Assembly (NCBI GenBank): GCA_023667095.1
Contig: JAMPAT010000005.1
Coordinates: 83,277-147,276 of the forward strand
Origin: Bacteroidales bacterium
Lineage (GTDB): Bacteria > Bacteroidota > Bacteroidia > Bacteroidales > UBA932
DNA length: 64,000 nt
Reading direction: 5' to 3'
The notes beneath the pieces were generated by a model that ran no database searches, was not told the origin of the DNA, and saw nothing but the letters and a program-made list of their open reading frames with translations. Shown here in pieces: positions 10,501 to 17,839 of this stretch (the first letter of the stretch is position 1; each line of letters starts with the position of its first letter). The translations under genes and the position numbers were made by a program.

Positions 10501-12064
10501 AGACTCGCTGTGGATGCCTATGGGTATAGTGATATGTTTCGGTACAATGATGTCCATCATCCTTATCGTACTTGTCATGCCTGTCTCCTATTGGCAGCTT
10601 TTCCGCCGTTCCGACACTGCTGGCGGTCCTTCTTTCGGGAGTGAACCGAAAGAGTCGTCCTCATCCGTCAAGGCTATAGTAACAGCAACTGTAGCTGTGA
10701 CTGTTTTCTTCCTTGCAGGTACAGCAGTATCTGCACAGGAGAAAAGCATCGCCCTGAACCTGGAGGATTGCCGTAATATGGCCATGCAGAACAATGCATC
10801 CATCAACAACGCCCGTCTTGATATATATGCAGCCCAGGCGCAGAAAGGCGAGGCACTGGCAGAGTATTTCCCTAAGGTCTCCATAAATGCCTTTGCCTAC
10901 TATGCCTTCGACCCTCTTCTTGAAATAGGTGTCAAGGACATCCTCGGGAACTCCGACATGGCCCACAATATTACATCCTGGGTCAACCAATACGCTCCCA
11001 TGTATGGTATAGACCCGTATTTTTCGGCATTGAAGAAAGGATACAGTGCAGTCATCTCTGCTGTCCAGCCGGTCTTTGCCGGAGGCAGGATAGTCTATGG
11101 AAACAGGCTTGCATCACTCGGGGTGGAAGCAGCTGAACTCCAGGGCAGGATACAGACCCGCAAAAGTAACGGGGAGATAGAGCAGATGTACTGGCAGGTG
11201 GTCTCACTGCAGGAGAAGATGAAGACACTGGACCAGGTTTGCGAAATGCTCGACACACTGCAGAAAGACCTTTCTTCAGCCATTTCAGCCGGCCTTGCGA
11301 CACAGACTGACATGCTCCAGGTAAAGCTCAGACAGAACGAGCTAAGGTCCGCAAAGACAAGGCTGCACGGAGGCATAAGACTGGCCAAGATGAACCTTTG
11401 CAATTCCATAGGACTCAGATACACCCCATACTCAACGATAAATCCAGAGTCTCTGCCACATATTGACAGCATATCAGTCTCAGGTGACCTTGAGATACCG
11501 GAAGAACCTATGGCCTACTGGAGAGACGAAAATGAGATTGCAGCAGGGCGTGAGGAGACAAGGCTCCTTGACATTGCAGTGGATGCCAAAGCCGCGGAGA
11601 GACGTATGGTCCTCGGAGAGGTCCTGCCACAGGTCGGTGTGGGTGCATCGTATGGATATGGCAGCATTATAGGTGACGGAAGTTTCAACGGGGCAGTCTT
11701 TGCCACGCTCAAGATTCCGATTACGGACTGGGGCAAATATTCAAGGCGTCTCCAGAGATACGGCTACCAGGTGGAAAAGGCACGCAACGACAGGGAATAT
11801 CTGGGGAACCAGCTTCTTCTGCAGGTTCGGCAGCTATGGCTCGAGGTTACTGTCTCGTGGGAGCAGATGCTCCTTGCCGAGGAAAGTGAATATGTTGCAC
11901 AGTCTGTGGTGAAAGACCAGATGAGCCAGTACAAGGCCGGTCTGATACCGCTCTCCGAGCTTATGTCCGCACAGACATCGCTCCGCCAGAGTGCAGATGC
12001 CCATATAGACGCCCAGATTGCATACCACACTGCGCTGCAGCGGTATATTGAACTGTTCAGGTAG
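7532..12064 (+). CDS. RND efflux pump fused to a TolC-like outer-membrane factor
   Basis: This is one 1510-aa reading frame. Residues 1 to about 1030 are an RND permease: an N-terminal TM helix, porter domains, the TM4 proton-relay pair D405-D406 in LGMIVDDSI (AcrB D407/D408 equivalent), a second porter half and C-terminal TM helices ending YWQLF. After a roughly 30-residue Ser-rich linker comes a hydrophobic segment with a signal-peptidase-like end (GTAVSA, cleavage possible after A1068). A TolC-family region follows (about 1072-1510) with LNLEDCRNMAMQNNASINNARLD and paired long helices. It probably expels small molecules across both membranes with the adaptor encoded just upstream. Either the fused TM segment tethers the channel, or it is cut to release a normal TolC. 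RND-TolC fusions are known in Bacteroidetes metal pumps; the substrate here is not evident. Confidence 0.88.
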   Translation: MMQRQGKFIRASIAQKKIVYFILFLLIAIGIYGLTTINKDEFPTFEIKEGLVVGVYPGATATEVEEQLTKPLEELLFTFSEVSRSTYSYSRDGICYIYVMLDSPASKKDEVWSKIKHQLNSFKPMLPPGVLAVAVMDDFSSISSLLIAMESQDKSYSEMKEYSDGLCERLREIPALANARAYGTQEEEIAVHVDMDRLSAYGITPSMLMLDYQTSSLQTMGGTFRTSCTESPIHVTATAGSEKEIAEKIIYAGPQGDILRLCDIATIERRYKEPSSIVGYNGHTALIVSVEMRPDNNIVAFGREVDKVLNEFGKDLPESVKVTKITDQPKVVRTSVWSFLRDLVISMLVVIVVMLLLFPARSAMIASTGVPACTAVAIAVMYLTGMSLNTVTLAALIVVLGMIVDDSIITMDGYMDKLGRGMERVDAACASAKELFMPMLLATAAISLMFFPMLGIISGYLGDFVQSFPWVISIALAASLIYAVTVVPSLEVKYIRSAKTDGNGWFARGQEKFFNGLQNGYEKLQGICFRHPYLTILAGITAIALGILMFLQLNIQMMPMAVRDCFAVEIYLDANAGLDKTREITDSLEHILLSDKRVTSVTSFVGTGSPRFHSTYAPKVPAPNFAQLIVNTGTTKETEDILREYETVYESYFPEAQIRFKQMDYQGNATAQVDVTFKGASMDEMRPYADSLKGFMSGMDDMLKWVHSDCDEHVSTINVNLDPEEAARLGVNRTLLSLSLAGAFNGLAIASVWEDGTKIPVTLYSKSVSSDMPYETVGNQMIPTSLPGVDVPLRQVASVTPGWEPKEIPHTGGRQSIGVYADMVMGQSQPEAMAMIDKYINDKIAPVLPAGIQISYGGLTGTNNTVIPEIMLSFFCAVAVLFFFLLFHFKKMSLAVLTMVLSLLCLFGAFFGLWIFGLDFGMTSVLGLISLVGIIVRNGIIMFEYAEELRFAGGLSVKEAAEEAGRRRMRPIFLTSCTTALGVLPMILSGDSLWMPMGIVICFGTMMSIILIVLVMPVSYWQLFRRSDTAGGPSFGSEPKESSSSVKAIVTATVAVTVFFLAGTAVSAQEKSIALNLEDCRNMAMQNNASINNARLDIYAAQAQKGEALAEYFPKVSINAFAYYAFDPLLEIGVKDILGNSDMAHNITSWVNQYAPMYGIDPYFSALKKGYSAVISAVQPVFAGGRIVYGNRLASLGVEAAELQGRIQTRKSNGEIEQMYWQVVSLQEKMKTLDQVCEMLDTLQKDLSSAISAGLATQTDMLQVKLRQNELRSAKTRLHGGIRLAKMNLCNSIGLRYTPYSTINPESLPHIDSISVSGDLEIPEEPMAYWRDENEIAAGREETRLLDIAVDAKAAERRMVLGEVLPQVGVGASYGYGSIIGDGSFNGAVFATLKIPITDWGKYSRRLQRYGYQVEKARNDREYLGNQLLLQVRQLWLEVTVSWEQMLLAEESEYVAQSVVKDQMSQYKAGLIPLSELMSAQTSLRQSADAHIDAQIAYHTALQRYIELFR

Positions 12065-12078
12065 CAGATGAACGTGTG

Positions 12079-12957
12079 TCACTCATCATCATTCTCCTCC
12101 ACTGCCTTGCGTGGGCTGACGAGACGGACTGAGAGTTCATACAGGAAATACAGCGGGAGGAAGACTACGGCAAGGGTGAACGGATCACCGGAAGGGGTTA
12201 TTATGGCTGCCAGCACAAGAAGCACCACAACAGCGTATTTCCTGTATGTCACAAGGAATTCACGGTCAATTATGCCAAGCTTGGACAGGAGCCATGCAAG
12301 GAGCGGAAGCTCGAAGACGATTCCCATGACGAATATCATCATCAGGAAATTGTTGATATAGGAATTCAGGTTAATCTGGTTGACTATATGCTCACTTATC
12401 TGGTACTCCACAAGAAAACGGAAAGTGAACGGGAACACTATGCAATAGCCCACAGCGCAGCCCAGGTAGAACATCCCTGTACCGAACACAAAGGCCATTC
12501 TCATGTTCCTTATTTCCTTCGGGAAAAGGGCAGGGCGCACAAACTTCCAGATTTCATATATGATATAGGGAAACGCCAGCACCAGTGCCATCCAGAAAGA
12601 AGTGCTGATATGCGTCATGAACTGAGACGCGACATTTATATTTATGATATCTACAGAGAAGCTGCTGTTGCCGAAGTCAGGCAGGAAAGGAAGCCTGTCC
12701 CCCATCTTTGCAAAGAACCTGTACAGGAAGAAATCCGGACCGGTCGGGGCCAGGATAAAATTGTCAAACACGTATGGCATTGCGACAAACGACACGATAA
12801 CACACACGACAATGGCTATAAGCATCCGGAAAAGAGTCCATCTCAATGCCTCCAGGTGTCCCCAGAAAGACATTCCTCCATCTTCGTCAGACAATATGGC
12901 ATCATTCTCTGCCACTGGCATTCCTTTTTCCTCCACAGATATTTCCTTTTCTTCCAT
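12079..12957 (-). CDS. tatC: Sec-independent protein translocase TatC
   Basis: This 292-aa integral membrane protein has about six TM helices. The conserved N-terminal FWGHLEALRW matches the TatC motif in which the Glu binds the twin-arginine signal, and the segment around FVRPALFPKEIR is typical of the first cytoplasmic loop region. It forms the receptor of the Tat pathway in the inner membrane together with TatA. An acidic extension of about 25 residues precedes the domain, and the C-terminus is acidic (ENDDE). It is convergent with the RND gene (14 bp apart) and lies downstream of a terminator, so it probably has its own promoter. tatA is 3.5 kb upstream in the same orientation. Confidence 0.93.
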   Translation of the reverse strand: MEEKEISVEEKGMPVAENDAILSDEDGGMSFWGHLEALRWTLFRMLIAIVVCVIVSFVAMPYVFDNFILAPTGPDFFLYRFFAKMGDRLPFLPDFGNSSFSVDIININVASQFMTHISTSFWMALVLAFPYIIYEIWKFVRPALFPKEIRNMRMAFVFGTGMFYLGCAVGYCIVFPFTFRFLVEYQISEHIVNQINLNSYINNFLMMIFVMGIVFELPLLAWLLSKLGIIDREFLVTYRKYAVVVLLVLAAIITPSGDPFTLAVVFLPLYFLYELSVRLVSPRKAVEENDDE

Positions 12958-13011
12958 ATCAAACCGGTTTTTAGAAACTGTCCTCCACTGCCGGAACTGG
13001 ACAGATACTTA

Positions 13012-13056
13012 GACAACAAAAGCCGTCCCGGACATCTTCCAAAGTCCAGGACAGCC
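13012..13056 (-). terminator. intrinsic terminator after the isomerase lipoprotein gene
   Basis: On the minus strand, arms GCTGTCCTGGAC and GTCCGGGACGGC (plus-strand 13044-13055 and 13022-13033) form a 12-bp stem with two G-U pairs and a 10-nt loop. It is followed by TTTTGTTGTC. It begins 16 bp after the stop of the upstream gene. Confidence 0.75.
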
Positions 13057-13071
13057 ATAAAACAGATTAGG

Positions 13072-13935
13072 TCAATTCCTGAAATAAGGAGAAGCAATCA
13101 GATAGTCGATACTTGCCTTCATTCCTGCTTTCCAGTCATTGTCGACAAATGCCTCCTGCTCGACGACAAAGTCAACAGCACCGGCAACATCCACATTCGA
13201 GAAGATAGCGTCGAAACCTACCATTCCGCTCTTGCCGACATCAAGATGGTCCTTGACGTGAAGAACTTTGAAACGGCCCGGATATTTCTCGAAATACTCG
13301 ACAGGAGCGGCTTTTCCCATCACTGTCCAGTAGACATCCATCTGGAAAAACACATACGCAGGGTCAGTATGCTGAATCATATAGTCAAGCATGACCTCTC
13401 CCTCAACCTTGTTGAATTCATGTGCATGGTTGTGGTATCCGAATGCTATGCCGCTCTCAGCGCATTTCTTTCCGACCGCATTGAAATACTCGCAGTATGT
13501 CTGGAGGACATCAAGCGTCTCTGGTACACCGAGCCATGGAACGATAAGGTATTTCATGCCGGCAGCCTTGTGGGCAGCGATACATCCGTCCCACCATTTG
13601 AGAGACTCGCTGAAGTCACCGCTCTCACATTCCTCTGCTGAAAGCCCGTGTCCGCAATGCGAAGAAAGGACCTGCATGCCTGCGGCCTCTACATCAGCCT
13701 TGAACTGCTCCGGTGTACAGCCGTAGAAAAGGCCGTCATTGTAGTTCGCTGCCTCGACAGCTGTATATCCCATTTCTGCAAGCGCAGAGAAGACAGCCTC
13801 ATGGTTCGCTGCATATTTCTCTGCATTGCCGATTTCGGAACGTATGCTGTAGAGCTGTACTGCAACCTCCTTTTTCTGCTCAGTGCATGAAAGAGCCAAA
13901 AGGAGCATAACCGGAAGTATAAGATACTTTTTCAT
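13072..13935 (-). CDS. sugar phosphate isomerase/epimerase-like TIM-barrel lipoprotein
   Basis: This 287-aa protein starts MKKYLILPVMLLLALSCTEQ, a lipobox with Cys near residue 17, so it is exported and lipid-anchored. The start at 13935 is chosen over an upstream in-frame ATG (14010) because the signal peptide begins here and a terminator lies upstream. The rest is a xylose-isomerase-like/AP-endonuclease-2 TIM barrel: VAVQLYSIR (strand 1), GYTAVEAANY, VLSSHCGHG, GYHNHAHEF (metal-binding His/Glu) and KVLHVKDHLD. Such exported barrels accompany Gfo/Idh and DUF1080 genes in Bacteroidetes, where 3-keto sugar chemistry is proposed. An isomerase, epimerase or lyase role is possible; the exact reaction is not determinable. 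Confidence 0.85.
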   Translation of the reverse strand: MKKYLILPVMLLLALSCTEQKKEVAVQLYSIRSEIGNAEKYAANHEAVFSALAEMGYTAVEAANYNDGLFYGCTPEQFKADVEAAGMQVLSSHCGHGLSAEECESGDFSESLKWWDGCIAAHKAAGMKYLIVPWLGVPETLDVLQTYCEYFNAVGKKCAESGIAFGYHNHAHEFNKVEGEVMLDYMIQHTDPAYVFFQMDVYWTVMGKAAPVEYFEKYPGRFKVLHVKDHLDVGKSGMVGFDAIFSNVDVAGAVDFVVEQEAFVDNDWKAGMKASIDYLIASPYFRN

Positions 13936-13974
13936 ATTTACCAAAGTTTCACAGGTGCGAAACTGCCCTGTTTC

Positions 13975-14020
13975 AAAAAATCCGGAAGCCTTGCGGACAA
14001 TTATGTCCATGGCTTCCGGA
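13975..14020 (-). terminator. intrinsic terminator after the DUF1080 gene
   Basis: Arms TCCGGAAGCC (13981-13990) and GGCTTCCGGA (14011-14020) form a perfect 10-bp stem. An inner GGACA/TGTCC stem closes the loop. On the minus strand it runs straight into TTTTTT. It starts about 10 bp after the DUF1080 stop. Confidence 0.8.
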
Positions 14021-14030
14021 AATATAAGGA

Positions 14031-14903
14031 TTACTCAAAAAGCTTTACACGGATGTTGCGGAACCACACATCGTCTCCATGGTCCTGGAAACCGATATAT
14101 CCTTCGTGGTTCTCGCCGCCGCAGTTGTTGAGAAGCTCGAATGCGAGAGGCCATTTCTCCTCGCTGAACTTGCTTGCCTGGAGCATGTCAGTCCACTGTG
14201 GAGTCCAGAGATGGTACTCAAGTACATTGACATCGTTCTGGCCATGTACAACAGTGCCCTTGTAAACCATGATCTTGCCTTTGTTCCACTCACCGAAAGG
14301 TTTCTGGTTCTGCGGCTTTGCAGGAATCATGTCATAGAGCGATGCTGACTGCCTGTTTCCGTCGACTCCAAGGAGGGCATCAGGATGGTTTGCATTGTCA
14401 AGCACCTGGTACTCAGGACATGAGATATAGATAGGCTCGTAGCGTGTCTCGCCGTCTTTCTCTGTAGTGACCTCCTGTGCGAGGTAGAACACTCCTGAGT
14501 TGCTTCCCTTTGCAACTTTCCAGTCGAATTCAAGTATGAAGTTCTGGAACTTGTGTGCGAAGATGATGTCTCCACCCTCTGCTGTCTGTCCCTCGCCTGT
14601 ACCTGTGCCGCTGAACTTGAGGCATCCGTCCTCGATTGTCCACCTTGCAGGGACATGGTCCTTGCCATATCCTCTCCAGCCGTCGAGTGACTTGCCGTCG
14701 AAGATCACATAGTATCCGTCTGCGTCCTGTGCATAGGCAGAAAGGTCAACCTGTGCATTGTCCACCACTGTATATTCAGGGCAGTTCGACTTTGTTGCAG
14801 GAGCTGTCTCCGCTGCTTTGTTGTTGTTCTGGCAGCTGCAGGATGATACTGTTGCTCCTGCTATAAGGGCTGCTGTGTAGAATAATATCCTTTTCATTTT
14901 CAT
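14031..14903 (-). CDS. DUF1080 lipoprotein (3-keto-disaccharide hydrolase family)
   Basis: This 290-aa protein has a signal peptide with a Cys-rich lipobox (VSSCSCQ) and a single DUF1080 domain: YVIFDGKSLDGWRG at the start, WTIEDGCLKFSG, FQNFILEFDWKVAKGSNSGVFY in two adjoining strands, EYQVLDNANH in the middle and WFRNIRVKLFE at the end. The fold is concanavalin-like. Pfam names the family 3-keto-disaccharide hydrolase, enzymes that cleave glycosides after oxidation at C3. It lies 58 bp downstream of the Tat-exported oxidoreductase that could supply the oxidised substrate, and both should act in the periplasm or at a membrane surface. ATG at 14897 is an alternative start. Confidence 0.88.
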   Translation of the reverse strand: MKMKRILFYTAALIAGATVSSCSCQNNNKAAETAPATKSNCPEYTVVDNAQVDLSAYAQDADGYYVIFDGKSLDGWRGYGKDHVPARWTIEDGCLKFSGTGTGEGQTAEGGDIIFAHKFQNFILEFDWKVAKGSNSGVFYLAQEVTTEKDGETRYEPIYISCPEYQVLDNANHPDALLGVDGNRQSASLYDMIPAKPQNQKPFGEWNKGKIMVYKGTVVHGQNDVNVLEYHLWTPQWTDMLQASKFSEEKWPLAFELLNNCGGENHEGYIGFQDHGDDVWFRNIRVKLFE

Positions 14904-14961
14904 GTGTTTTTAATATCATTATCTTGAGTCTTCCAAGCCTGTATTTCCGTTACGGAAAATG

Positions 14962-16440
14962 TTAGCGCGGCATTTCAGGAAGTTCCCATCCAGCGCGGTA
15001 GTTGTGCTTGATAAGCTCTGCAGCGAACTCCTGCGCATTGACAGGGTCTGTCCATGTCTTGTTGAATGTAGGGTGTCCGTCCTTGATTGAGAAACCGTCC
15101 TTGACAACTGAGCTGATTGTAGCATCTGCAGGGATATTGGTGAACCTCATGTTCTCGCCGTCCCAGTCAAGCACCTGGTTGAGTCCCTGGAGCCTTACTG
15201 CGAGCACGCCCATTACGACCATTTCGTTGAACGGACCGGCCTCGCTGAAGTCTGAAGACGAGAGGACCCTGTATTCAGGAGATTCCTTGCAGGCACGTAC
15301 CCAATCCTGCTGATGGTTTCCATTCGGAACTTCCCTGAGAACCTTAGGCGCGTCAGGGACACGTCCTGAAAGAAGGTAAGGCTCTGCACCATAGCATCCG
15401 TAGATAAGGGTATCCTTTGTTCCGTGCATGATTACACCGCCTCCCTGTATGTTGAGATCCTTTCCTGCAGGAAGGCCTTCAGGACGGTTTGGCTTGAGGC
15501 CACCGTCATACCAGTGCACCTCTACCTCAGGCATGCCGACCTTAGGCATATTGTCCCTTGCAGGGAAAATCATCTTTACCATCTGTGCATTAGGGCATGA
15601 CTCAGAAAGAAGGAGAGTCGAGCTTCCCTGGACTTTCGTAGGATATCCGAGATTGAGTGCCTTGAATGCGCCGTGGAGGATATGGCAGGCCATGTCTCCA
15701 AGGGCACCGGTACCGAAATCCCACCATCCGCGGAAGTTCCACGGAGTGTAGATTGAATTGTACGGACGATACTGTGCAGGACCGATGAATGCATCCCAGT
15801 TCATTGTCGAAGGTATCTTCTCCTCCTTGCCCGGACGCTCCAGACCCTGAGGCCAGATCGGACGGTCAGTGAAAGCCTCCACCTTTGTAACCTCACCGAT
15901 TTCACCGTTCCATACCCACTCGCAGATTTTCCTTACGCCTTCTCCGGAAGCACCCTGGTTACCCATCTGGGTAGCTACCTTGTGCTTTGCAGCAAGCTTG
16001 GTAAGGAGCCTTGATTCATATACGGAATGGGTCAGAGGTTTCTCGACATATACATGCTTGCCGGCAGCAATCGCCTCAGCCGCAATGATTGCATGTGTAT
16101 GGTCAGCTGTTGCAATCATGACTGCATCCGCATCCTTGAGCATCTTGTCATACATCTTGCGGTAGTCGTTGAACTTCTGTGCTGACGGATAGCGTTTGAA
16201 CACATGGTCAGCATATTTCCAGTCTACATCGCAGAGTCCGATGATATTCTCAGTCTCAAGTCCACGGAGCACTGATGCACCACGTCCACCGATTCCGACT
16301 CCGAGAATGTTGAGCTTGTCGCTCGGTGCAGCGGTATGGCCATGGACCTTACCGAGGATAGTGCTCGGGGCGATAGTCATACCCAGCGCAGCAGCCGTTC
16401 CGGTCTTGAGGAACGATCTTCTTGACATGTCTTTTCCCAT
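14962..16440 (-). CDS. Tat-exported Gfo/Idh/MocA family oxidoreductase
   Basis: This 492-aa protein begins MGKDMSRRSFLKTGTAAALG, a textbook twin-arginine signal (SRRSFLK) followed by a weakly hydrophobic stretch, so it should be exported folded with bound NAD(P). The Rossmann motif is LGVGIGGRGA (about residue 47), and the EKP motif (VYVEKPLTHS, about 130) that carries the catalytic-site Lys of the Gfo/Idh family is present. The C-terminal half is the alpha/beta substrate domain seen in large Bacteroidetes members, with WDAFIGPAQ and the WNFRGWWDFGTGALGDMACH stretch. It likely oxidises or reduces a sugar ring hydroxyl. It lies between tatA (35 bp upstream) and the DUF1080 gene. Confidence 0.92.
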   Translation of the reverse strand: MGKDMSRRSFLKTGTAAALGMTIAPSTILGKVHGHTAAPSDKLNILGVGIGGRGASVLRGLETENIIGLCDVDWKYADHVFKRYPSAQKFNDYRKMYDKMLKDADAVMIATADHTHAIIAAEAIAAGKHVYVEKPLTHSVYESRLLTKLAAKHKVATQMGNQGASGEGVRKICEWVWNGEIGEVTKVEAFTDRPIWPQGLERPGKEEKIPSTMNWDAFIGPAQYRPYNSIYTPWNFRGWWDFGTGALGDMACHILHGAFKALNLGYPTKVQGSSTLLLSESCPNAQMVKMIFPARDNMPKVGMPEVEVHWYDGGLKPNRPEGLPAGKDLNIQGGGVIMHGTKDTLIYGCYGAEPYLLSGRVPDAPKVLREVPNGNHQQDWVRACKESPEYRVLSSSDFSEAGPFNEMVVMGVLAVRLQGLNQVLDWDGENMRFTNIPADATISSVVKDGFSIKDGHPTFNKTWTDPVNAQEFAAELIKHNYRAGWELPEMPR

Positions 16441-16475
16441 AAAAGTTATTATTAAAGTGTTAATATTGTTTATTG

Positions 16476-16649
16476 TTATTCATTTATCTCCTTCTCAATC
16501 TCATTCATCCCGTCCTTGAAGCTCTTGACTCCCTTTCCGAGACCTTTCATGAGTTCAGGAATCTTCTTCCCTCCGAACAGGAGAAGGACTACCAGGGCGA
16601 TGATTATTATTTCACCGGCACCGATGTTAAAAAAAAGCAAAGAATTCAT
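16476..16649 (-). CDS. tatA: Sec-independent protein translocase TatA/E
   Basis: This 57-aa protein was found by reading the gap between the two oxidoreductases. A short N-terminus is followed by one TM helix ([20 protein letters not shown]), the family FGGKKIPEL hinge, and an amphipathic helix ([19 protein letters not shown]). This is the complete TatA pattern. It forms the protein-conducting assembly of the Tat system in the inner membrane. The gene sits 19 bp after the upstream oxidoreductase and 35 bp before the Tat-signal oxidoreductase, so pore component and cargo appear to be on one transcript. The upstream sequence holds an A/T run but no clear Shine-Dalgarno. Confidence 0.95.
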   Translation of the reverse strand: MNSLLFFNIGAGEIIIIALVVLLLFGGKKIPELMKGLGKGVKSFKDGMNEIEKEINE

Positions 16650-16668
16650 AATATTATGCAGTTAAAAG

Positions 16669-17745
16669 TTATTTTCTCGGTCTTGGAAGCAGGCCATATC
16701 CGTCAGTCATGTTCCTGCGCCTTTCCCTTATCGCCTCCAGTGTCTCATTGTCGCCTATCGAAGGCAAGGCATTCCCCTTTGCACTGTCAAGGAATTTCCA
16801 TGCGTATGCAGAGGAGATTGCAGCATCCTTGAGTTCAGGCAGGGAAGGATTCCGCACACCGGACACGACAGAATCGGCAAAAAGGTCGCAAAGGACATCA
16901 ATATTCTTTCCTCCGAAAGGCTTCTCCACAATCTCTGTCCTTGTCACTCCCCTCATCTCCACAACGGCCTTCTTGAAGTCATGGGTCATCCGGACTATAC
17001 CCTTTGTCCCGATTATGTCCACGTATGAATTGTGTGTCTGGTCTTTCGAAAGCTGCCCGTACACGAATCCCTGGGTAATGTCATAGACGACACCGTTGTC
17101 AAATGTCCCGTGCACCTGGAGCCACCACGGCTCCTTGTAGTCCCACATCCTGATGCCCTGGGCATTCCATGTCCTGTATTCCGCCCCAGCATACCACCTT
17201 GCAATGTCAACATAATGCATTCCGCAGTCATGGAAAGCCGGTCCCTCATATTCATGTCCCTCCCCCGGAGCCAGTCCCGGAGTCATGTGGCATATACGTA
17301 TGACGGCAAGTTCACCGATCTCGCCTGAGGCGATGAACTCCTTCATTGCCTTATGGTACCATGAATTCCTTAGATAAAGGTTAACTGTCGAGATGACATC
17401 GGAATGCTCCATAAGGGCTACAAGCTCATTCTCCTCACCGACAGTGCCTGCTATAGGCTTCTCCGTGATGAAATGCTTTCCGGCTGCAATAGCCTTCTCT
17501 ATCTGCCCCTTCCTGGAGTCCGCCAGGGCAAAAAGCCCCACGGCCTGTATTTCCGGGTCATTGAAAATAATGTCCTCTGACTCCACTACCTTCACTCCAG
17601 GGAACTTCCTCTCTGCCACCATACGCGCTTCCGGGAAAATGTCGCATATATATACAATGTCCCATTTCCCGCTGTCGCGCATCTGGTTCAGATACATTTC
17701 TCCCATCCGCCCGAATCCGATTACTCCTACCTTTATCCTGTCCAT
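16669..17745 (-). CDS. Gfo/Idh/MocA family oxidoreductase (cytoplasmic)
   Basis: This protein of about 358 aa has no signal peptide. Near the N-terminus are the Rossmann motif VGVIGFGRMGEMY and, at about residue 95, the family motif HFITEKPIAGTV with the conserved EKP lysine. The segment FHDCGMHYVDIARWY carries the D-x-x-x-H of the substrate-binding domain. It probably catalyses an NAD(P)-dependent sugar or inositol redox step in the cytoplasm, complementing the exported paralogue two genes downstream. A GTG at 17754 in frame would add three residues; the ATG is annotated. It is the first gene of the tatA-containing operon. Confidence 0.88.
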   Translation of the reverse strand: MDRIKVGVIGFGRMGEMYLNQMRDSGKWDIVYICDIFPEARMVAERKFPGVKVVESEDIIFNDPEIQAVGLFALADSRKGQIEKAIAAGKHFITEKPIAGTVGEENELVALMEHSDVISTVNLYLRNSWYHKAMKEFIASGEIGELAVIRICHMTPGLAPGEGHEYEGPAFHDCGMHYVDIARWYAGAEYRTWNAQGIRMWDYKEPWWLQVHGTFDNGVVYDITQGFVYGQLSKDQTHNSYVDIIGTKGIVRMTHDFKKAVVEMRGVTRTEIVEKPFGGKNIDVLCDLFADSVVSGVRNPSLPELKDAAISSAYAWKFLDSAKGNALPSIGDNETLEAIRERRRNMTDGYGLLPRPRK

Positions 17746-17781
17746 TTCTAACACTGTGTTTTGACTAAAAGTAAAATCATG

Positions 17782-17789
17782 TAAAGATA
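17782..17789 (-). promoter_or_regulatory. possible -7 box of the oxidoreductase-tatA operon
   Basis: The plus strand TAAAGATA reads TATCTTTA on the coding strand, 7 of 8 matches to TAnnTTTG, 37 bp before the ATG. The -33 region matches poorly. Confidence 0.3.
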
Positions 17790-17839
17790 CCGTTTTTTGC
17801 AGTAACAGGCAATCAATAGAATACCGGTTTAAGACAATT

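Noticed and set aside
12388..13641. 417-codon plus-strand open frame
   Set aside because: It runs antisense to tatC and the isomerase gene and crosses a terminator between them. The translation has no motif or signal and looks like a codon-bias shadow.
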